Of a stretch of DNA of 64,000 bases, positions 16,368-24,699 are shown piece by piece. Below the pieces are notes generated by a model. That model had not been told where the DNA came from, did not search any database, and saw only the letters and a program-made list of their open reading frames with translations. The number at the start of each line of letters is the position of its first letter. The first letter of the stretch is position 1. Source of the DNA: Chloroflexota bacterium (GTDB lineage Bacteria; Chloroflexota; Anaerolineae; SpSt-313); the NCBI GenBank assembly GCA_029553955.1, contig JAKPJZ010000168.1, positions 26,250-90,249 on the forward strand, read 5' to 3'. Position numbers and translations under genes: made by a program.

Positions 16368-16871
16368 CTACTTGGTGTGTTCGATTTCCACCCGGTGCAC
16401 CTGGCGCATGCCCCGCCCCGTCGCCGTGATCGGGCCGATGGCCACGCCGGCCATGTCGGGGTCGGTGGTCATGCGCCGCTGCACTTCGGGACCCAGCGGG
16501 CGGGCCAGGGTCAGCGCGCCGGCCAGGGCCGCAAGCGTCACCGGCCAGCGCCGGCGACGGTCACCGGTGCCGGCCAGCATCCCCAGCATCATCGCGGCGC
16601 CGCTGAGGACGACCGCGACGGCCAGGTTGGTACCACAGCGCGGGTGGACGGCCAGCGCCTTCTGGCCGGCCTCGAGGCGCTGATGGGCCTCTCGTACAGC
16701 CCGTTTCAGGGCATCGGTCGGCACTTCACCATAGAGCAAAAAGCCGCGCCAATCGCTGCGGCCGACCAGGCTCAGATTGGGCAGATCGCGCGCCAGGACG
16801 TGTAGGGTGGCATGTTCGAGGGCATGATTACGCCGGACGCGTTCCGAAAACGAACGCGTTGAAGAGGGCAT
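16368..16871 (-). CDS. DUF6391-like membrane protein
   Basis: 167 residues with the opening RRNHALEHATLHVLA and SLVGRSDWRGFLLYGEVPT, which I recognise as the DUF6391 pattern known from cyanobacteria and Chloroflexota. Two hydrophobic helices (LAVAVVLSGAAMMLGML and VTLAALAGALTLARPL) suggest a membrane hairpin. GGGAGG precedes the ATG by about 9 bases and a TATAAT lies just upstream. The function is unknown; the conserved NHALEHA could bind metal. Confidence 0.65.
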   Translation of the reverse strand: MPSSTRSFSERVRRNHALEHATLHVLARDLPNLSLVGRSDWRGFLLYGEVPTDALKRAVREAHQRLEAGQKALAVHPRCGTNLAVAVVLSGAAMMLGMLAGTGDRRRRWPVTLAALAGALTLARPLGPEVQRRMTTDPDMAGVAIGPITATGRGMRQVHRVEIEHTK

Positions 16872-16899
16872 GAGATAACCTCCCAGGGATTTCTTGGAT

Positions 16900-16928
16900 A
16901 TTATAGTCCAATTGCGCCCATAGTTGAA
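16900..16928 (-). promoter_or_regulatory. Promoter of the DUF6391-like gene
   Basis: On the minus strand: TTCAAC, 17 bp, TATAAT (read as ATTATA at 16900-16905 on plus). It lies about 28 bases upstream of the ATG. Confidence 0.55.
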
Positions 16929-16963
16929 ATTGCGGTGGCCCGATCAAGTTCGGGAGTCCGGGG

Positions 16964-18031
16964 CTATCGTAGCGCGGCGATAACTTGGCGGTCGGCCGCA
17001 GAGAAGGCATAGCGCTCGAGCTCGCCGGGGCGCACCCAGCGCCGGCTGGCCGCGGCGACCGCCTGCGGCTCGCCACTGAGCAGGCGGCAGCGGAAGGCGT
17101 GCAGCGTGATGCGCAGGTGGGTGTAGGCATGCTCGACGGTGGCGACAGGCGCGCCGACCGCGATCTCCACCGCCAGCTCCTCACGGATCTCGCGCCGCAG
17201 GCAATCCTCGAGCGTCTCCCCCGGCTCCACCTTGCCACCAGGGAACTCCCACAGGCCGCCGAGCAGCCCCTCGGCAGGGCGCTGGGCAATGAGCAGGCGG
17301 CCCTCGTGCTCGATCACCGCCGCACAGACGTCATAGTGGGGCAGGGCACGGCGTGGCCGCGGCGCAGGGAACCCGGCCTCTCTGCCCTCGGCGTGGGCGC
17401 GGCAGTGCGCGGCGAGCGGGCAGGCATCGCAGCCCGGCCGCCGCGGCGTGCACACGGTGGCGCCCAGGTCCATCATCGCCTGGTTGAAATCGCCGGCCCG
17501 GCCGTGGGGCAGCAGGCCTGCCGCCAGGGCGCGCAGCGCGGCCTCGCCGGGCGCCGGCAGGCAGAAGAGACGCGCCAGCACGCGGCGCACGTTGCCGTCG
17601 AGCGCGGCCTCGTCGCGGCCGAAGGCAATGCTCAAGATGGCCGCGGCGCTGTAGGCACCCACTCCCGGCAGCGCACGCACCGCCGCAGGATCCTCGGGGA
17701 AGCGGCCGCCGTGGCGCGCCATGATCTCTTGCGCCGCACGGTGCAGGTGGCGCGCGCGGGCATAGTAGCCCAGTCCCTCCCAGGCCTTGAGTACCTCGCC
17801 CAGCGGCGCCGCCGCCAGCGCGGCCACGCTGGGAAAGCGCTCGAGAAAGCGCTCATAGTAGCCCAGCACCCTGGCTACCTGGGTCTGCGCCAACATGATC
17901 TCGGCGACCCAGATGCGGTAGGGGTCGCGGGTGTGGCGCCAGGGCAGGTCGCGCCGCGCCTGGGCGAACCAGGCGAGCAGATCACGCGCGACAGGATTGC
18001 CGGCATCAGGTTGATGGATGGGATCATTCAT
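16964..18031 (-). CDS. mutY: A/G-specific adenine glycosylase (MutY)
   Basis: 355 residues; removes adenine mispaired with 8-oxoguanine. The catalytic Glu is in VAEIMLAQTQVARVL. The helix-hairpin-helix is ALPGVGAYSAAAILS, followed by the catalytic Asp in ALDGNVRRVLAR. A [4Fe-4S] site follows as C-x6-C-x2-C-x5-C (CTPRRPGCDACPLAAHC). The C-terminal NUDIX-like 8-oxoG reader has an intact box, GGKVEPGETLEDCLRREIRE. It starts 80 bp downstream of the Crp-type gene stop, across a GC-rich hairpin. Confidence 0.95.
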   Translation of the reverse strand: MNDPIHQPDAGNPVARDLLAWFAQARRDLPWRHTRDPYRIWVAEIMLAQTQVARVLGYYERFLERFPSVAALAAAPLGEVLKAWEGLGYYARARHLHRAAQEIMARHGGRFPEDPAAVRALPGVGAYSAAAILSIAFGRDEAALDGNVRRVLARLFCLPAPGEAALRALAAGLLPHGRAGDFNQAMMDLGATVCTPRRPGCDACPLAAHCRAHAEGREAGFPAPRPRRALPHYDVCAAVIEHEGRLLIAQRPAEGLLGGLWEFPGGKVEPGETLEDCLRREIREELAVEIAVGAPVATVEHAYTHLRITLHAFRCRLLSGEPQAVAAASRRWVRPGELERYAFSAADRQVIAALR

Positions 18032-18047
18032 ACGTAAGCTTGCCCTG

Positions 18048-18110
18048 AATCCTGGAGGGGGGGCGGGGGGGGTCGGCGCCTGGGTCGGCGGCACCGCCCC
18101 CCCCAGGATT
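18048..18110. repeat. GC-rich imperfect hairpin
   Basis: AATCCTGG (18048) pairs with CCAGGATT (18103), extended by imperfect G-run/C-run pairing around a CGGCGCCTGGGTCGG loop. It lies between mutY and the Crp-type gene on the minus strand, 1 bp after the latter's stop. Confidence 0.65.
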
Positions 18111-18111
18111 A

Positions 18112-18789
18112 CTATCCCCACTGGGCCATGCGCGCCAGGCCATCGCGGTCGAGCACAAAGAGCCCGGCGCGCACGAGGCGGATCAGCCCCTGGTCGGAGA
18201 AGCGGTAGAGCATGCGGCAGACCACGTCGGAGGTGGTGCGCGTCCAGGAGGCCATCTCGGCGAGGGTCAGGTCGCCCGACACGCGGCCGTCGTCGGCCCT
18301 GGCCGAGCGGCTGAGCAACAGGCGCGCCAGCCGGGCGGCGATGGGCTGGAAATCGGCCGCGTCGAGGATGGGGCCAGACCATTCGAGGCGGCCGGCCACC
18401 AGGCGCGCCAGCTCCCACAGGGCGGGCGGGTTCTCCAGCAGCAGCGGCAGCAGCCGGTCGCGCGGCCACAAGTAGAGGAGACTCGCATCGCTCGCCACCA
18501 GGCGCACCACCATGGGCGCGCCCTCACGGAAAAAGGCCTGCCCCCAGAAGAGGTCGCCCGGCTCGAGCATGGTGAGCAAAAAGGTCTCGCCCGAGGCGGC
18601 ATCGGCCGCGGCAGCGACGCGGCCCTCCTCGACCAGCAGCAGATACGGCCAGACGTCGCCACACTGCACGACCGGCTCGCCCCCTTCGTAGCGGCGGCCA
18701 ACGGCCTCCTGGGCCAGCGCCAGACGGTCGCTTGGCTGCAGCACAGCGAACAGGGGATTGCGGGCGAGCAGATCGAGCACGGCTGACAT
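18112..18789 (-). CDS. Crp/Fnr-family transcriptional regulator
   Basis: 225 residues. The N-terminal cyclic-nucleotide-binding-type beta roll covers about 15-130 (LFAVLQPSDRLALAQEA, YEGGEPVVQCGD, MLEPGDLFWGQAFF). The C-terminal winged helix contains LTLAEMASWTRTTSDVVCRM as its recognition region. No Cys cluster for an Fnr-type Fe-S site is visible, and the cAMP-binding RxS segment is not clear, so the effector is unknown. AGGAGG precedes the ATG. It is divergent from the YIP1-like pair. Confidence 0.85.
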   Translation of the reverse strand: MSAVLDLLARNPLFAVLQPSDRLALAQEAVGRRYEGGEPVVQCGDVWPYLLLVEEGRVAAAADAASGETFLLTMLEPGDLFWGQAFFREGAPMVVRLVASDASLLYLWPRDRLLPLLLENPPALWELARLVAGRLEWSGPILDAADFQPIAARLARLLLSRSARADDGRVSGDLTLAEMASWTRTTSDVVCRMLYRFSDQGLIRLVRAGLFVLDRDGLARMAQWG

Positions 18790-18819
18790 CGGGCCTCCTG
18801 ACCTGGAGAGTGACGACAG

Positions 18820-18848
18820 ATTGTAGAATCATCCGCGCAATTCTCCAA
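18820..18848 (-). promoter_or_regulatory. Putative promoter of the Crp/Fnr gene
   Basis: Minus-strand TTGGAG, 17 bp, TACAAT (plus-strand ATTGTA at 18820-18825), about 30 bases upstream of the start codon. Confidence 0.5.
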
Positions 18849-19037
18849 ATCCCAGGGCCAGGGTACCGCGCGAGCCGGGCATCATGCCCCTCCCTGCTGT
18901 TGCGCGCCGGTCGCTCCAGAACCGGCTTTACGCCAGACACATTCACCTGTATCATTCGAGTGTGGAATCTGGGCTTAGGCAGGGGTTCGAGGTGCGTGCC
19001 GCCAACCACCCCAAAACCCCTCTTCCAGGAGGTGGGT

Positions 19038-19715
19038 TTGTCAAGCATCTCAGCGCTGCTGCGGTTGGTGCCGCAGGCGCTCCTGTTCGATGGGGATGCC
19101 TACTATAGGATGAAGGCGAGGCCCCGGGCGCTCTACGACGGGACCTTATTGCTGCTAGCGCTGGGCGTGGGCCTGGGGCTGGCCGGCGCCGCGGGGGCGG
19201 TCGTCGCCGCGGGCGCCGCACCGCGCGGCGACGAACTGGCGCGCGTGCTGCGGGCCGGGCTGGCGCGCCTGCCTGCGCTGCAGCGGCTGAGCCCGTGGCC
19301 CACCACCTGGCTACACTGTGCGCTGCTGGGGTGGCTGGCAGCGCCGCAGCCGGGCCTGGCGCGCCTGCTCACGACGCCGCTGGCCCTGGCGCTCAATTGG
19401 CTCGCTTACGGGCTGCTGGCGCAGCGGGCCGCGCGGCTGCTGGGCGGCTGCGGCAGCCTGGCCGAGACGCTGGCCTGCACAGCGCTGGCCGAGGTGCCGC
19501 GGGTTGTGCTGCTCATGCCGCTCGTGTCGCCGCTGGGCCTGGCCGCGGCCGGCATCGAGGCCTGGGTGCTGGCGGCGCGCTTCCAGGCGCTGCGCGCGGC
19601 CCACGGCCTGGATGGCTGGCGCGCCTTCTGGGCTGCGGCTGCGGCCGCTCTGCTCTTGGGGGCCGCAAGCCTGGCCCTTGCCGCGCTGCAGCTCGCCAGC
19701 AGAGGCGTGGGCTGA
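19038..19715 (+). CDS. YIP1-like multi-pass membrane protein (first of pair)
   Basis: About 225 residues; AGGAGG lies 5 bases before a TTG (LSSISALL...), the best start; a GTG at 19032 is the alternative. The order LVPQALLFDGDAYYRMKARP, then five hydrophobic segments, resembles YIP1/DUF1282 proteins, which recruit partners to membranes. Its TGA overlaps the next ATG (TGATG), so the two YIP1-like genes are coupled. Composition is strongly Ala/Leu/Arg-biased. The function is unknown. Confidence 0.55.
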   Translation: MSSISALLRLVPQALLFDGDAYYRMKARPRALYDGTLLLLALGVGLGLAGAAGAVVAAGAAPRGDELARVLRAGLARLPALQRLSPWPTTWLHCALLGWLAAPQPGLARLLTTPLALALNWLAYGLLAQRAARLLGGCGSLAETLACTALAEVPRVVLLMPLVSPLGLAAAGIEAWVLAARFQALRAAHGLDGWRAFWAAAAAALLLGAASLALAALQLASRGVG

Positions 19716-20440
19716 TGGGCGCCATGGTCGTGACGGCCTGGAGCGCACTGCGGCTCGACGCGGCGGCCCTGCGGCGCTGGAGCGCGACGCAGGGCGCACT
19801 GGCCTGGGGGCTGGCGCTGCTGGCGTTGGCTTCGCTCCTCGGCGGGCTCGCCGGCGGTGCCGCCGCAGCAGGGGCCTGCCTGCACCGCCCGCCGCCCGGC
19901 CCTGCCGAGCAGCGCGCCGTCGCGGACCTGGCGGGCTGGCTCAGCCGCACCCCCCTGGCGCCCGACGCCCAGCACGAACTGGTGCGCACCGTGGCCGCGG
20001 CGCTCGAACTGCGGGGCAACCTGGCCGGGCTGCCTCGGCCCCTCGGCCACGAGGCCGGCTGTGCCCTGCAGGGGCTGCAACTGGCCACGACGGCGCCCTA
20101 CCGGCGCCTGGCCCTCTGGTTGCCCTACACCCTCGCCGTCTGTGCCGCTGCCAGGGCGCTCGGCGGCCGCGCCGGCCCGGCCCAGATGCTCGCTGCCACC
20201 AGCCTCTACGCATTGCCGCACCTGCTCGACCCCCTGCTGGCCGTGCCGGGGCTGGAGGGACTCGCGCGCCCCGTCCTCTTTCTGTGGGGTGCCGCCATCT
20301 ATCTGCGCGCGTGGGCCGCCGCCAGCCGGCTCGGCGGCCCACGCGCGCTGCTGGCCGTCGCGTTGCCGGGGCTCGCGGCGGTGACGGTGGTGATGGTGGT
20401 GATGGCGATCGTGGCTTTGGTCTGGGGATTGAGAAACTGA
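19715..20440 (+). CDS. YIP1-like multi-pass membrane protein (second of pair)
   Basis: 241 residues with about five membrane segments (GALAWGLALLALASLLGGLA, LALWLPYTLAVCAAARAL, ALLAVALPGLAAVTVVMV and others) and a polar middle (HRPPPGPAEQRAVADLAGWL). It overlaps the previous gene by one base. Weak similarity in arrangement to its neighbour suggests two related subunits. The last codons (AGAAACTGA) are part of the GGAACTGA inverted repeat that follows. Confidence 0.5.
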   Translation: MGAMVVTAWSALRLDAAALRRWSATQGALAWGLALLALASLLGGLAGGAAAAGACLHRPPPGPAEQRAVADLAGWLSRTPLAPDAQHELVRTVAAALELRGNLAGLPRPLGHEAGCALQGLQLATTAPYRRLALWLPYTLAVCAAARALGGRAGPAQMLAATSLYALPHLLDPLLAVPGLEGLARPVLFLWGAAIYLRAWAAASRLGGPRALLAVALPGLAAVTVVMVVMAIVALVWGLRN

Positions 20441-20562
20441 GGGAACTGACGGAACTGGAGGAACTCTGGGAGCTGAAGGGTCGCACCCGGACTCCCCAAC
20501 TTGTTGGGGCGTTCTCCCCGTCCCCTCAGTTCCTCCAGTTCCCCCAGTTCCCTCAGTTCCTT
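20431..20562. repeat. Inverted repeat built of GGAACTGA/GGAACTGG units
   Basis: The left arm (about 20431-20466) and right arm (about 20527-20562) are each made of four or so tandem GGAACTGR octamers and pair imperfectly. An inner hairpin CCCCAACTTGTTGGGG lies near 20493. The stop of the YIP1-like gene is in the left arm, and the RlmD Shine-Dalgarno follows the right arm. Confidence 0.85.
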
Positions 20563-20577
20563 CGCAAGGAGCGTGAC

Positions 20578-21816
20578 ATGAGCAACGACAAGCAAGTCCG
20601 TCTGCACCTCGACGACATGGCCTACGGTGGCGCCGCCGTGGGGCGGCACGAGGGCAAGGCCATCTTTGTGCCCGGCGGCATCGCGGGCGAGGAGGTGCTG
20701 GCTGAGATCGTGGCAGAGCGGCCGCGCTATGCCCGGGCGCGCTTGTTGGAGGTGATTGCGCCCTCGCCCGACCGGGTAGCGCCGCCCTGCGAGAGCTATG
20801 AGCGCTGCGGCGGCTGCCAGTGGCAGCACATCGCCTACGAGGCGCAACTGCGCTTCAAGCGCGAGATCGTGCGCGGGCAACTGGAGCGCATCGGCAAGAT
20901 CGGCGCGCCGCCAGTGCTGCCCACCATCGGCATGGAGAACCCCTGGGCCTACCGCAACAACATGCAGTTCGCCGTCGACGACGAGGGCCACCTCTGCCTG
21001 ATGGCCGCGGGCACCGAGCGGCCGGTGGCCATCGGCAGTTGCCGCCTGCTCTGCCCCGAGCTGACCGAGGTCTTTGACGAGCTGGAGCTCGACTACCCCG
21101 GCCTCGAGCGGGTGAGCCTGCGCGCCGGTCGCCGCACCGGCGAGCAGATGCTCGTCCTCGAGACCGCCGAGGGCGAGGCGCCCGAGCTGGAGGTAGACCG
21201 GCCGCTCTCTTGCATACTGCTCTTGCCCGACGGCACGGGCGTCTCGCTCATCGGCAGCACGCACCTGCACGAGGAGGTCGGCGGCAAGCGGCTCAGGGTC
21301 TCGGCGGGCTCCTTTTTCCAGGTGAACACCGAGCAGGCGCAGCAGCTCCTGCGCCTGGTGCTCGAGTATGCCGCTGTGCAGCCCAGCGACACCGTGCTCG
21401 ACGCCTATGGCGGCGTGGGCACCTTTGGCCTGCACCTGGCCGAGCACGCCGCGCAAGCCATCATCGTGGAGGCCAACGCCTCGGCCGCGGCCGACGCGCG
21501 CGAGAACGCCTCACAGGCCGGCAACGTCAGGGTGATCGAGGGCGAGGTGGAGGATGTGCTGCCCACACTGCCCGAGGCCATCGACGTGGCCGTCATCGAC
21601 CCGCCACGCGCCGGCGTGGCCCCCAGGGCGCTCCAAGCGCTCACGGCCAAACATCCGCGGCGCATCGTCTACGTCTCGTGCGACCCCGGCACCCTGGCCC
21701 GCGACGTGCGCACACTGCTCGACCGCGGCTACCGGCTCGAAACGGTGCAGCCGGTCGACATGTTCCCGCAGACGCACCACATCGAGACGGTGTCGCTCTT
21801 GGTTAGCGACCAGTAG
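20578..21816 (+). CDS. rlmD: 23S rRNA (uracil-C5)-methyltransferase, RlmD/TrmA family
   Basis: 412 residues. The N-terminal TRAM RNA-binding domain (VRLHLDDMAYGGAAVGRHEG...) is followed by a [4Fe-4S] site CESYERCGGCQWQH. The SAM site is VLDAYGGVGTFGLHLAEHA. Motif IV is VAVIDPPRAG and the catalytic Cys is in VYVSCDPGTLARD. This is the RlmD/RlmC/TrmA group that makes 5-methyluridine; the TRAM plus Fe-S set favours an RlmD-type enzyme. AAGGAG lies about 7 bases before the ATG. The reading frame stays open far upstream but only through the YIP1-like genes in another frame. Confidence 0.93.
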   Translation: MSNDKQVRLHLDDMAYGGAAVGRHEGKAIFVPGGIAGEEVLAEIVAERPRYARARLLEVIAPSPDRVAPPCESYERCGGCQWQHIAYEAQLRFKREIVRGQLERIGKIGAPPVLPTIGMENPWAYRNNMQFAVDDEGHLCLMAAGTERPVAIGSCRLLCPELTEVFDELELDYPGLERVSLRAGRRTGEQMLVLETAEGEAPELEVDRPLSCILLLPDGTGVSLIGSTHLHEEVGGKRLRVSAGSFFQVNTEQAQQLLRLVLEYAAVQPSDTVLDAYGGVGTFGLHLAEHAAQAIIVEANASAAADARENASQAGNVRVIEGEVEDVLPTLPEAIDVAVIDPPRAGVAPRALQALTAKHPRRIVYVSCDPGTLARDVRTLLDRGYRLETVQPVDMFPQTHHIETVSLLVSDQ

Positions 21817-21860
21817 CCTGTTGTCGCGGAGGCCGGCCGCCAAGCCACCATGTGTGCAAT

Positions 21861-21889
21861 TTGCACTATAGAGGCAATGGTCGTATAAT
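21861..21889 (+). promoter_or_regulatory. Strong sigma-70-type promoter
   Basis: TTGCAC (21861), 17 bp, TATAAT (21884-21889). It drives the lipoprotein gene at 22005 with a leader of about 110 bases. Confidence 0.7.
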
Positions 21890-22004
21890 GGGCTATCCCC
21901 ATCGACAGAGCCACGCCGAGGGCCAGATGGCCGGGGGATGCGGGCCTGGCCGCCATGCCAGGCTGTTTGTCAGCGTCTCCGGATGCTAAATGGAGATGGC
22001 CCAG

Positions 22005-22748
22005 ATGAGGAACATACTGTTACCGGCGCTCCTATTGGCCTGTATTCTGGCAGGCTGCACAGCGGCTGCAAGGCCCAGAGGCTCGCCCGCAGACACAGTC
22101 GCCGGCAGCCCCCGCCCGACCGGCAAGGCGTCGTCGGCGACGAGTGCCCCGAAGGGCGCCGGCCCCACCAGCCCAGCGGAGCCGACCGCTACGGCCGACA
22201 CCACGCTCACGCCCTTCAAGCTGACGAACTGGATCGACATCTGTCAGGACGAGAACGGCCGCTGGCAGGAGGGGCTTGAGAACTATCATCCAACCTCGCC
22301 GGGCGGCGTTCACACCAACACCTGGAAGCTGGGCGAGTTCCAGGCCGAGCTCTATCACAAGATCGCGGACGGCGACCTGGTCGTCGAGAACACCTACACG
22401 ACAGGCTGGACGCTTCCCGACACGATCACACCAGGAACAACGGTACAAGTCCCCGTTACTTGCAACGGCAAGCACGTAGAAACCTATGTCGGCCAGGCAA
22501 CAGAAAAGACCTGGCATGCCGGCTCGCCCGAAAGCTACGGGTCCACGTGTTTTGGCCTCTATGTCGGCGCAGACAAGTCCAAGGGTGGGGGCGGCTACGA
22601 CATCTCTAGCCTCAGCGACTTTGACAACCAAGGCTACGTGGAGCTGGAAGTCAGGAGGGGAGCGCCGGTGAACAAGGTGCTCGAGATCCGCGTCGAGTAC
22701 ACCTGTGGCGACATGGTCATGGGCAAGGTGTACTACTACGAAAGGTGA
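22005..22748 (+). CDS. Secreted lipoprotein of unknown function
   Basis: 247 residues. The lipobox is LLACILAGC, with a Pro/Thr/Ala/Ser linker to about residue 65. The mature domain (KLTNWIDICQDENGRWQEG to TCGDMVMGKVYYYER) has four cysteines, probably two disulphides (ICQD, VTCNG, STCFG, YTCGD), and is rich in Gly/Tyr/Asp. I do not recognise the domain. The start at 22005 is favoured by a GGAG ten bases upstream; ATG 21990 is possible. It is followed after 60 bp by the WG-repeat lipoprotein. Confidence 0.7.
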   Translation: MRNILLPALLLACILAGCTAAARPRGSPADTVAGSPRPTGKASSATSAPKGAGPTSPAEPTATADTTLTPFKLTNWIDICQDENGRWQEGLENYHPTSPGGVHTNTWKLGEFQAELYHKIADGDLVVENTYTTGWTLPDTITPGTTVQVPVTCNGKHVETYVGQATEKTWHAGSPESYGSTCFGLYVGADKSKGGGGYDISSLSDFDNQGYVELEVRRGAPVNKVLEIRVEYTCGDMVMGKVYYYER

Positions 22749-22807
22749 TTCCGAGCCGGCGCATACCCCTCTCGATAGCGCTGCGTGCTGCATGGAGGAA
22801 CAAACCG

Positions 22808-24100
22808 ATGAAGGCCTTGTCGTTGGCATTATGCGTTGCCCTGCTGTTGGCGTTTGCCGGCTGCTCGGGCCCCGGCCCGGCCACGCGCCCCATGCCGGCC
22901 GACGTTGGCCCTGAGGCGTCCGAAGAGCAGCCCGAGGCCACGGAGGAGACGGTGGAGGTTGCCCAGCCGCAAAAAGCCACGGAGGCGCCACTGCCCCCGG
23001 CGATCCCTGTCGACGAAAACACGCCGCTGGCCGCGGTGCTCAAGGGCGGCAAGTGGGGCTTTATCGACCAGAGCGGCGCCTGGGCGATCGCGCCGCAGTA
23101 CCGGCAGGCGTTCAGCTTCAGCGAGGGGCTGGCCCCGGTCGCATTGCCAGACCGCCACTGGGCGTTCATCGACAAGCACAACCAGGTGGTCGTGCGGGTG
23201 CGCGAGGATCTGATCGTCACCTCCGGTTTCAGCGAGGGTATAGCGGCCGTCGCCAAAGACAACAACGGCACCCCGGGCGACCTGTTCGGGTTCATCGACC
23301 GCACGGGCAAGGTCATCGCCGAGCCACAGTACGCGCGGGTATATGACTTCCACGAGGGGTCGGCCGCGGTAGAGCCCAAGGCCGACTCCGTCTACGGCTT
23401 CCTCGACACGACGGGCAACATGGCCATCCCGCCGCTCTTCAGCGGCCCCGCGCACAGCTTTTCGGAGGGCCTGGCCCGCGCCGAGCTGGCGGCCGAGCAC
23501 AAGCCGGGCACGAGCGAGCTGGGCCGCGGCTACATCGACAAGCACGGGCAGTTCGCCATCGAGGCCAAGGCGGATCTGAGCAGCCCGTTCGGGGATACGC
23601 TGACTACTTTCTGCGGGCCCGTGGGCGATTTCCGAGGCGGCCTGGCCGCGGCGAATGTCAGAAGGTCCATGGAGCCGGGGAGTGGGTTCGTGTCCGGCGT
23701 AATCGACAAGACGGGCGCCACGGTGTTCGTGGGCGAATACTTTCGCATCTACAACTTTTCTGAAGGATTGGCCGGCGTCGATGGGACGTGGGACAAGCCC
23801 GACGTCATCGGCTTTGTCGACGGGCAGGGCAACGTGGCCATCCCCTTCCAGGAGGACTGGAAGGTGCAGGCCGACTGGGGCTTTTCCGAGGGCCTGTGCC
23901 GGGTCTACCGCAGCGGGCAGGTCGGCTACATCGACAAGAGCGGCAGCCTCGTCGTTCAGCCCCAGTATTATGAATCCAGCGATTTCTCGCAAGGGCTGGC
24001 CGCGGTGGCCGACTCCCGCGGAAACTGGGGCTACATCGACAAGAGCGGCAAGGTGGTCATCGCGCTGCAGTACCAGAAAGCACTGCCATTCACCAGGTAG
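22808..24100 (+). CDS. WG-repeat lipoprotein
   Basis: 430 residues with a lipobox (LALCVALLLAFAGC, Cys19), an acidic linker (EASEEQPEATEETVEV), and then nine WG/KWG-type repeats of about 40 residues. Examples are KWGFIDQSGAWAIAPQY, FGFIDRTGKVIAEPQY, YGFLDTTGNMAIP, VGYIDKSGSLVVQPQY and WGYIDKSGKVVIALQY. Each repeat ends in an xFSEGLAxV strand. WG-repeat proteins form beta scaffolds; the ligand is unknown. GGAGGAAC lies 8 bases before the ATG. It is probably co-transcribed with the preceding lipoprotein. Confidence 0.85.
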   Translation: MKALSLALCVALLLAFAGCSGPGPATRPMPADVGPEASEEQPEATEETVEVAQPQKATEAPLPPAIPVDENTPLAAVLKGGKWGFIDQSGAWAIAPQYRQAFSFSEGLAPVALPDRHWAFIDKHNQVVVRVREDLIVTSGFSEGIAAVAKDNNGTPGDLFGFIDRTGKVIAEPQYARVYDFHEGSAAVEPKADSVYGFLDTTGNMAIPPLFSGPAHSFSEGLARAELAAEHKPGTSELGRGYIDKHGQFAIEAKADLSSPFGDTLTTFCGPVGDFRGGLAAANVRRSMEPGSGFVSGVIDKTGATVFVGEYFRIYNFSEGLAGVDGTWDKPDVIGFVDGQGNVAIPFQEDWKVQADWGFSEGLCRVYRSGQVGYIDKSGSLVVQPQYYESSDFSQGLAAVADSRGNWGYIDKSGKVVIALQYQKALPFTR

Positions 24101-24118
24101 TCGGGATTATCTGCTTGT

Positions 24119-24190
24119 AGTACGTGAGAGCGGGTGCTGGGGTGGGCAAGACCTAGGTTTTGCCCACCCCAGCACCCGCTCTCACGTACT
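24119..24190. repeat. 72-bp inverted repeat after the WG-repeat gene
   Basis: 35-bp arms (AGTACGTGAGAGCGGGTGCT...) with a 2-base loop and one G/T mismatch. Its stem does not match any other copy in the window except for GAGAGCGGG, which also appears in the outer stem at 5668. Confidence 0.9.
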
Positions 24191-24232
24191 GAAAACGGAG
24201 CCGCCGCTCGTGCACTACCTCCATAGTCGGTT

Positions 24233-24260
24233 TTGACTTCGAGTTATACAGTTGTATAAT
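24233..24260 (+). promoter_or_regulatory. Promoter with BlaI/MecI-type operator
   Basis: TTGACT (24233), 16 bp, TATAAT (24255-24260). The palindromic TTATACAGTTGTATAA (24244-24259) contains TACA-GT-TGTA, the half-site pair bound by BlaI/MecI dimers, and overlaps the -10. This implies autoregulation of the blaI-blaR1 pair. Confidence 0.72.
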
Positions 24261-24310
24261 AGGCATAGATCGCGATATCACGGTATGTTCCCAGGGAGGA
24301 CCGCAACGCA

Positions 24311-24697
24311 ATGGACCGGAGACTCAAGCGCCTGCCCGATGCCGAGCTGGAAATCATGCTCATCGTCTGGAAGGCGGCAGCGCCGGTCAACTCGACCTAC
24401 ATTCTGGAGCAGCTCCAGGGGCAGCGCACCTGGGCCCTGGCGACCCTGATGACAGTGCTCGCACGCCTCGTCGAGAAGGGGTTCCTGGTCTGCGAGAAAC
24501 AGGGGCGCAACAATCTCTACCGGGCGGCCATTGGAGAGGATGAGTACAAGCAGAGCGAGGGCAGGACCATCCTCGAAAAGCTCTACGGCAACTCTATCCA
24601 GAGCCTGGTGACCGCGCTCTACGACGGTCGGGCCATCGACAAGGACGACCTTGTGGAGCTGCGCCGCCTGCTCGATAGCTTCGAGAGGGAGGACTAG
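24311..24697 (+). CDS. blaI: BlaI/MecI/CopY-family repressor
   Basis: 128 residues. The winged-helix opening LPDAELEIMLIVWKAAAPVN and the recognition region STYILEQLQGQRTWALATLM are diagnostic of BlaI/MecI. VEKGFLVCEKQGRNNLYRAA forms the wing and DDLVELRRLLDSF the dimerisation helix. Members repress their operon until cleaved by the partner protease. A TACAnnTGTA operator overlaps its promoter, and the protease gene follows 2 bp after the stop. What the pair senses need not be beta-lactam. Confidence 0.93.
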   Translation: MDRRLKRLPDAELEIMLIVWKAAAPVNSTYILEQLQGQRTWALATLMTVLARLVEKGFLVCEKQGRNNLYRAAIGEDEYKQSEGRTILEKLYGNSIQSLVTALYDGRAIDKDDLVELRRLLDSFERED

Positions 24698-24699
24698 AG

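Noticed and set aside
19318..20577. Upstream extension of the RlmD frame by more than 400 codons
   Set aside because: The extension reads the YIP1-like genes out of frame and then the GGAACTGA repeat; the RlmD domain, Shine-Dalgarno and normal length all point to ATG 20578.
22032..22991. A 319-codon antisense frame over the lipoprotein genes
   Set aside because: The sense strand has two clear lipoboxes with Shine-Dalgarno sequences and a consensus promoter; the antisense frame has none.
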